Part shown: positions 30,582 through 34,797 of the stretch, in pieces
Position numbering within the stretch: the stretch's first letter is position 1
How the letters are laid out: every line of letters begins with the position of its first letter
Virus record (IMG/VR): IMGVR_UViG_3300050821_011420
Location: 1 to 34,797 of that record
Direction: 5' to 3' (one strand)
DNA: 34,797 bases
From: a virus
The notes under the pieces: generated by a model
Told to the model about the DNA's origin: nothing
Database searches by the model: none
Seen by the model: only the letters and a program-made list of their open reading frames with translations
Program-made: the position numbers and the translations under genes

Positions 30582-30695
30582 TCAGTGGTACGTGTAGTAC
30601 ATCCCCACGATCACCGCGCCCAGGAAGATCCCGATCGCGAGGCCCGCGAGAATGAGACTCCAGGCCGCCGAGGTCAGCTTCCGCAAGCCAGTCAC
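30582..30695 (-). CDS. Small single-pass membrane protein, 37 aa
   Basis: The GTG at 30695 overlaps the TGA of the HTH gene (GTGA). Residues 12-33 form a hydrophobic helix (WSLILAGLAIGIFLGAVIVG) with a short aromatic tail. It was too short for routine calling. Its coupling to a regulatory gene suggests a signalling or exclusion role, but there is no direct evidence. Confidence 0.5.
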   Translation of the reverse strand: MTGLRKLTSAAWSLILAGLAIGIFLGAVIVGMYYTYH

Positions 30696-31039
30696 AGCCC
30701 CACGGAAACGCCGGCAGCTCGAGCGGGCCGGTGCAGTACCTCGAGATTCGATTCGGAGTCATGGGGGAGAAGACCGAGTTCGGTCAAGCCGATCCGGAAG
30801 ATGGGAGAGTTCCACCAAACAGCGAGCAACACGCGCTGATTGATTCCGAAACCGTTCAGCCCAACGATTTCTCCCATCCGCATCAGACGCTGTTTCACGT
30901 AGAGAGGCGAATAGCCCAGGGCGCCCGCAATCTGCTGGTTGGTATGGCGGTCTCCGCCGGCGAGCTCGTCCAGGATCTGCACGTCAGCATCGGTCAGCCG
31001 GTCCATGGTTCCGGATCCATTGCGCATGCGGGTGTTCAT
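30692..31039 (-). CDS. HTH DNA-binding protein, LuxR-like, 115 aa
   Basis: DRLTDADVQILDELAGGDRH continues to QQIAGALGYSPLYVKQRLMR, the four-helix arrangement of the GerE/LuxR-type HTH, with the recognition helix around SPLYVKQRLM. The ATG at 31039 overlaps the stop of the upstream gene (ATGA), and its own stop overlaps the next GTG. It could be a phage regulator of the lysogeny region. No receiver or ligand domain is present. Confidence 0.65.
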   Translation of the reverse strand: MNTRMRNGSGTMDRLTDADVQILDELAGGDRHTNQQIAGALGYSPLYVKQRLMRMGEIVGLNGFGINQRVLLAVWWNSPIFRIGLTELGLLPHDSESNLEVLHRPARAAGVSVGL

Positions 31040-31383
31040 GCGGTGGTTTCGCAGCTCCAATCCCAGCGCGGAGCGGATTCCGTCAGAGAAGCGACTTCCA
31101 GGCGGGGAAGTGTGGGGTTCTGTTCCATCTTCGGCGGTACGAACTTGATGCCAGGCAACTCGGCCCAGTCGAAATCAAGGTTTCCCGTTGTACCTTCTTT
31201 CGGGGTCTCGCGTGTGCCGAAGTGCAGGAGCTCACGGCACATGATGCCTTTGCGAGGATCGTTGTAGTCGATCCAGTCGGCGCGGCCTTCCGCCACTTGC
31301 TGCTCGGCGTAGAAACGGGACTTTCTCAGGATGGGGGGATCAATGGCGGGGTTGGCCCGCCGGGCGAACACAGGAATTCTCAT
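31036..31383 (-). CDS. Hypothetical protein, 115 aa
   Basis: The protein is polar with conserved-looking blocks (RKSRFYAEQQVAEGRADWID, then GIMCRELLHFG). The ATG at 31383 is preferred since the part upstream to 31422 looks non-coding, but there is no clear ribosome-binding site, so the start is uncertain. It is coupled to the HTH gene by ATGA. The function is unknown. Confidence 0.55.
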   Translation of the reverse strand: MRIPVFARRANPAIDPPILRKSRFYAEQQVAEGRADWIDYNDPRKGIMCRELLHFGTRETPKEGTTGNLDFDWAELPGIKFVPPKMEQNPTLPRLEVASLTESAPRWDWSCETTA

Positions 31384-31531
31384 GGGAGGGGTGCTGTCTG
31401 TGGGCAGTGCTTTGGCGCGCACGCAAGCGCTTACCGCGAAGGCAGACGAAACGAGGCGATCCAGGGGGAATTCTCGGGGTTCCGGGGGTGCAACCGCAAG
31501 TTACCGACGTGTAGGTGCGCGGGGCGTCGAC

Positions 31532-31696
31532 TTACTGACTTATTTTTCCCGCATCCGGGCCAGACAGGGTCTCATCCCATTCGATCGATTTCGGAAACAC
31601 CACCATGCCCACCAGCAAGGCCAGCAGCGTGATGATCAGCACAATGCCGAGCACGTCTGGGAACGTAATCGGACGAGGGTCAGGCGAGAGTTTCAT
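31532..31696 (-). CDS. Small membrane protein, 54 aa
   Basis: A strong ribosome-binding site (GGAGG, 10 nt before ATG 31696) lies within the end of the acyltransferase gene, with 17 nt of overlap. Residues 14-34 are one transmembrane helix (DVLGIVLIITLLALLVGMVV), with a short acidic tail. Coupling to the acyltransferase suggests a partner role at the membrane. Confidence 0.6.
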   Translation of the reverse strand: MKLSPDPRPITFPDVLGIVLIITLLALLVGMVVFPKSIEWDETLSGPDAGKISQ

Positions 31697-32738
31697 TCGG
31701 CAGCATCCTCCGTAAAGGCAACCAGGAACGATCTTTCCAAGCCATGAACCATTCTTCGAAGGTGAAGCGGGACACGGTCGCGAGCACGATCGAGAGACCC
31801 GCGCAGATCACAAATTCGATACACACATTCCCGAACCCCACCGGGGAATGGAAGAATCGAACATAGACCTTGAACACCAGCACGTGAACCAGATAGAGGC
31901 CGTACGAGATGTCGCCGAAGAATTGCAGCCACTTCGGACGCGTCCAGGCGGCGAACCGGCTCGTCCCCGCCAGCAAAGCAAACAACAGCATTCCTGCGAA
32001 GACCAGGTCCCAGCCGCATTGCAAGGCCAGGCCGACTTGCGGACGAAACCAGGGAGATCGCGAGAGCCAAACCGAAACCCAGCCGATCAACGATAGGGTC
32101 GCGGCGACTTTCCCCACATGCGATCGCGAAGCGTAGGACGAGCGCAGATAGAGAGCCAGCAGATCCCCCACGGCAAGAGCGTGCGCGGCGTACCAGATCG
32201 GGTAGGTGGCGTGCGGAGAGTCGGTGCGCAAACCGAGCGCGAGCACGAAGCTGTTCACGAAAAGGCCAACGGGTAAAGTGGCGATGATACGGTTCGAGAA
32301 CTTGCGCACGAACCAGGGCCAGAGCATGTAGAACTGCTCCTCGACCGCCAGTGACCAAAAAGGCCCGTAGCCCATCACGATGCCGAGCATAGGAGCCATA
32401 TTGGCAATGTGCAAAAGACTCAGGCACAGGAATTTCGCCGAGACGCCCCAGAGCGCCAGCAGCACAATCATCACGTAGTAGACCGGAAGGATGCGCAGCG
32501 CTCGGCGCTTATAGAAGCGCTGGAAGTAGTCGGGCCGGTCTTTCGAGTCGCGCAAAATGCCGGTGATCAGCATCCCACTCAGCACGAAAAACAAAGTGAC
32601 ACCGCGGAAGCCTTGCGAAGTGAAGGCGCGCACAAAGCCGGCAATGCCGGTGGCGGATTGGGGAATGTTCCACCAGAGGCCGTGACAAAAAAGCACGGCC
32701 AGGCAGGCCAGCCCGCGAATACTGTTTAGCTCGGGCAT
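31680..32738 (-). CDS. Membrane O-acyltransferase (acyltransferase-3/OafA type), 352 aa
   Basis: An integral membrane protein with about ten hydrophobic segments. Family landmarks: R8 and H19 in SIRGLACLAVLFCHGLWW, FFVLSGMLITG, YKRRALRILPVYY and the catalytic-loop-like WSLAVEEQFYMLWPW. These enzymes move an acyl, usually acetyl, group from acyl-CoA to a surface sugar such as O-antigen. In a phage this is a known lysogenic-conversion strategy that alters the receptor and blocks superinfection. The start may be ATG 32738 or an upstream TTG at 32774. Confidence 0.85.
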   Translation of the reverse strand: MPELNSIRGLACLAVLFCHGLWWNIPQSATGIAGFVRAFTSQGFRGVTLFFVLSGMLITGILRDSKDRPDYFQRFYKRRALRILPVYYVMIVLLALWGVSAKFLCLSLLHIANMAPMLGIVMGYGPFWSLAVEEQFYMLWPWFVRKFSNRIIATLPVGLFVNSFVLALGLRTDSPHATYPIWYAAHALAVGDLLALYLRSSYASRSHVGKVAATLSLIGWVSVWLSRSPWFRPQVGLALQCGWDLVFAGMLLFALLAGTSRFAAWTRPKWLQFFGDISYGLYLVHVLVFKVYVRFFHSPVGFGNVCIEFVICAGLSIVLATVSRFTFEEWFMAWKDRSWLPLRRMLPNETLA

Positions 32739-32776
32739 GAAGGGGCGCAGGAGCGGTGGGTGTTGGTCGGGCAAGG

Positions 32777-33250
32777 TCAGGCAGACTTCTCTTTCTTTAG
32801 GGTCTGCTTTGAATGCTCAGCCCAGCGGGCTTGAGCGGCTTTCCGAGCGGCTTCTGAGCGTTGCACAGGAGCGAGTTTTGCCCAGCGAGCCTGGGCTCCT
32901 TTCCTCCCGAGGTCACGTGCCCAGCGGGTAATTTTGGCCCGCAGTTCCGGAGTTACGCCCTGTTCCTGGTACAGTCTCTCTTTCATCGCTTGCTGCGCTG
33001 CCTTCAATCTTTGGGAGCGCGTTTCGCTCAACTGAATATTGAACCTAGGCTTGCATCCCAGAATCAGTTCACGCTCGCGTTGCAATGCATCCCCTGGCAC
33101 AACAAAATGCTCGATCTCGCAACGCGAAACTAGATGCCACCATATCGAGTCGGCAACGTGTTCCATTTGCCGCCGCCGACCCCTGCAGGTGACGCCCACG
33201 TAGAGCAGCACGTCGTCAGCCCCAAAGTACTTGTATACCGATACGCTCAC
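32777..33250 (-). CDS. GIY-YIG endonuclease domain protein, 157 aa
   Basis: GIY-YIG landmarks are V5YKYF9 (GIY position), Y17VG19 (YIG), Arg25-27 with H31, Glu61 and N71 (PRFNIQ). The C-terminal half is a helical repeat with QARWAKLAPVQRSEAARKAA, then QARWAEH, probably a DNA-binding tail. The GTG start at 33250 overlaps the stop of the 52-aa gene (GTGA). It is perhaps a homing or DNA-processing nuclease. Confidence 0.75.
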   Translation of the reverse strand: MSVSVYKYFGADDVLLYVGVTCRGRRRQMEHVADSIWWHLVSRCEIEHFVVPGDALQRERELILGCKPRFNIQLSETRSQRLKAAQQAMKERLYQEQGVTPELRAKITRWARDLGRKGAQARWAKLAPVQRSEAARKAAQARWAEHSKQTLKKEKSA

Positions 33251-33405
33251 GGCTGCTTCCTCTTGGCCTTTTTCTTGCGGGCTTTGGCGGCGGCTTTTGA
33301 GGCTTTTTGAGCGATGTTCTTGCGTTCTTCGGCGGTCAATGCCTTGGCGCGGGCATGGCCCCCAGACCTTCCCAACGCCACGGCGGCGGGGTTTTTCTCG
33401 TTCAT
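33247..33405 (-). CDS. Small highly basic protein, 52 aa
   Basis: ALGRSGGHARAKALTAEERK continues to NIAQKASKAAAKARKKKAKR, a basic helix pair resembling the C-terminal repeat of the adjacent GIY-YIG protein. The ATG at 33405 has AAGGTGG upstream, but the predicted transcription start of the leftward promoter lies at about 33405. It is the first gene of the leftward operon. DNA binding is likely from charge; no family is recognised. Confidence 0.65.
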   Translation of the reverse strand: MNEKNPAAVALGRSGGHARAKALTAEERKNIAQKASKAAAKARKKKAKRKQP

Positions 33406-33410
33406 GCGCC

Positions 33411-33481
33411 CACCTTACCGCTAAGATCAGGCAAATGCAAGCGAAAACTTGCTTGACATGAATTCACCTTAGCGGTAAGAT
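33411..33481. promoter_or_regulatory. Divergent promoter pair with twin operators
   Basis: Rightward: -35 TTGACA (33453-33458), 17-bp spacer, -10 TAAGAT (33476-33481). Leftward: -35 TTGCAT (complement of 33435-33440), 17-bp spacer, -10 TAAGGT (complement of 33412-33417). The 12-mer CTTACCGCTAAG (33414-33425) and its exact reverse complement CTTAGCGGTAAG (33468-33479) cover each -10 in the same place. A smaller inverted repeat, GCAAG/CTTGC (33437-33452), lies between. This is the arrangement of a phage genetic switch or a repressed divergent promoter. Confidence 0.8.
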
Positions 33482-33563
33482 GTGTCCATAAACAGCAGCG
33501 CCCCGAGCCAGCGTGCGACCGCCAGCCCGAGGCTAACCAAAGCAACCTGACTTGGAGGTCACC

Positions 33564-33860
33564 TTGGCTCAGTCCACTCTAGCAGCCCACCACTCCCCCA
33601 ATTTCCACAGCGTCTTAACCGAATCGATTCGCCAATTCCGGGAACGCGTCTGCGTCATCGTAGACCGGGCCATGGAGCCCGAGCTCGCCCACGAATTCTG
33701 CAGCTACGAATATCCGGAATCGTCAATCGGAGCCTGCGATGGGTTCCCCTGTGGCGATCTCTCGACCGTGCACGATCTCGAAAGTGATCAGCCGTTGTGC
33801 ACGCTGCATTTTCTCCGCGTCAATCTTGGCCGCGCACTGGCCGAACTGGAGGCGCAATAG
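33564..33860 (+). CDS. Hypothetical protein, 98 aa, TTG start
   Basis: TTG at 33564 is chosen because GGAGGT ends 5 nt upstream; an earlier reading would begin inside that site. The protein is polar and helical at both ends, with Cys at VCVIV, HEFCSYEY, ACDGFPCGD and PLCTLH. The Cys spacing is compatible with metal binding. It is the first gene of the rightward operon, so it is likely an early gene. No family is recognised. Confidence 0.6.
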   Translation: MAQSTLAAHHSPNFHSVLTESIRQFRERVCVIVDRAMEPELAHEFCSYEYPESSIGACDGFPCGDLSTVHDLESDQPLCTLHFLRVNLGRALAELEAQ

Positions 33861-33862
33861 CA

Positions 33863-34096
33863 ATGACCGACCAGTTCACCCACCTTCTGAAAGAGAAAGA
33901 CCGCACCGGCGCTCGCGTCATCGGTGCGGCCATCAACGCCGTCCGCTTCTGGGAAGTGCAGGACTACGAAGTCGGCTACCGGATCCTGAAAGAAGCGGTC
34001 GATTCCCACAACCAGGCCACCCGCGCCTATATCGAGTTCCTCTCCCGCTCCACCGAACGAAAGGAAAACCAGAATGGCAACCGCCCAGCCGCTTAA
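33863..34096 (+). CDS. Hypothetical early protein, 77 aa
   Basis: GGAGG lies 10 nt before ATG 33863. The sequence is largely helical and charged (RVIGAAINAVRFWEVQDYEV, then RAYIEFLSRSTERK). It overlaps the next gene by 23 nt, which suggests coupled expression. It precedes a recombination-type ATPase, so it may be an accessory of DNA metabolism; function unknown. Confidence 0.6.
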   Translation: MTDQFTHLLKEKDRTGARVIGAAINAVRFWEVQDYEVGYRILKEAVDSHNQATRAYIEFLSRSTERKENQNGNRPAA

Positions 34097-34797
34097 CTCA
34101 CCACCGCAGCAACGTTTGCTTGCGCAGATCCCCGCGAAGCTACCCGTAATCCCGATCAAGGTCGCCTTCTTCGGGGAACAGGGAACAGGCAAGACCACCT
34201 CGGCCGCTCTGCTCGCCGCGGCGCTCTCGAAAGAGTTTCACCAGGGCGCGCCGGTCTGGGTCACGGATCCGGAACTGGGCTGGCAGTTTCCGAAGCACCG
34301 GATCTTCAAGGCCGAGGGGATCGAACTGGTGCAGCGCACCGTGCCGACTTACAAGGCGATGATGGAAAACCTGCGCGAGGCCGAGAACGCCGGAGCGTGT
34401 GTCTTCGCGGTCGAGCTGCAGAAGATCTGGATTGAGCTGCTGCGCACCGTCCGCAAAGAGTGCGGGAGCAACTGGGGCAACCAGCTCAATTCGCTGTGGG
34501 GCGAATGGGTCAACCGGTTTCTGAATTCCGGGATGCATTGCATGGCGCTCGGCCGGGTTGGCGATGTGACCGACGAGATCCTCGACGAGCACGGGGAAGT
34601 GCTGCGCATCAAGACCGGGGAAAAGATGAAGGCCGGCGGCTCGCAGAGTTTCGGGTACGAACCGCACCTGGTTATCCGCATGAAGCTCGAACAGAAGCCG
34701 GCGCGGCGCAAGGGTCAGGTCCTCGATGGCGAAGGGAGAATGCTGCACTGTGGGCATGTGCTCAAGGATAGGACCTGGGAGCTGAATGGGAAGATAC
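34074..34797 (+). CDS. RecA-fold/Sak4-like ATPase, partial (N-terminal 241 aa)
   Basis: A P-loop is present at residues 34-41 (GEQGTGKT), then WVTDPELGWQFPKHRIF in place of the usual acidic strand, and ACVFAVELQKIWIELL as Walker-B-like. Later GVGDVTDE-type and GGSQSFGYEPHLVIRM segments fit phage Sak4/RecA-like single-strand annealing ATPases. A ribosome-binding site (AAGGA) precedes ATG 34074. The gene runs off the right edge. It points to replication or recombination genes further right. Confidence 0.65.
   Translation, partial: MATAQPLNSPPQQRLLAQIPAKLPVIPIKVAFFGEQGTGKTTSAALLAAALSKEFHQGAPVWVTDPELGWQFPKHRIFKAEGIELVQRTVPTYKAMMENLREAENAGACVFAVELQKIWIELLRTVRKECGSNWGNQLNSLWGEWVNRFLNSGMHCMALGRVGDVTDEILDEHGEVLRIKTGEKMKAGGSQSFGYEPHLVIRMKLEQKPARRKGQVLDGEGRMLHCGHVLKDRTWELNGKI

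Noticed and set aside
1-34797. tRNA genes and CRISPR arrays
   Set aside because: No cloverleaf pattern or regularly spaced repeat array was seen by eye; a tRNAscan or CRISPR finder run would settle this.

Overview
This window is a large part of a double-stranded DNA bacteriophage or prophage genome of the short-tailed (podovirus, P22-like morphogenesis) kind. The evidence is a P22-type portal, scaffold, coat, gp4-like connector and gp10-like needle-hub set, three consecutive DNA-ejection proteins, tail spike and fibre proteins, a large terminase and a GH24 lysozyme. The DNA is GC-rich and genes are tightly packed, many joined by ATGA or GTGA start/stop overlaps. The host is not certain. A GC-rich Gram-negative soil bacterium, possibly an Acidobacteriota, is suggested by the style of the export signals (an Ala-Gln cleavage site in all five).

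Layout. Positions 33411-33481 hold a divergent promoter pair with two matching operators. Rightward (+) transcription covers 33564 to the window end: two small genes, then a P-loop ATPase that looks like a RecA/Sak4-type recombination protein. Leftward (-) transcription covers nearly everything else. Going left from 33405 the order is: small basic protein, GIY-YIG nuclease, membrane O-acyltransferase, small membrane and HTH proteins, single-domain tyrosine recombinase, small and large terminase (29.9-28.0 kb), small accessory proteins, portal, scaffold and major capsid protein (26.4-21.8 kb), a secreted-looking virion protein, connector and hub proteins (20.1-17.1 kb), a GNAT protein, three ejection proteins (15.8-11.2 kb), three fibre/spike proteins (11.0-6.2 kb), lysis genes (6.2-4.2 kb), and a left arm (below 4 kb) of small Cys-rich, probably zinc-binding proteins and an HTH protein.

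Five short genes lie on the opposite (+) strand, wedged between leftward genes: 3782, 4659, 10995, 15839 (an HNH-like nuclease) and 24126. They look like independently transcribed cargo.

The most unusual feature is that five proteins inside the virion module (spike, two fibre-like proteins, a small 127-aa protein and the protein beside the major capsid gene) each begin with a convincing Sec signal peptide ending in Ala-Gln. Virion proteins are normally made and assembled in the cytoplasm. Four of these five also have an even number of cysteines in the mature part. Other points of note are a pair of homologous promoter/hairpin elements in the left arm, a three-way-junction structured element at 2486-2580, a strong G-quadruplex motif, a KTSC plus ParB-like ejection protein, and lysogenic-conversion-type cargo.
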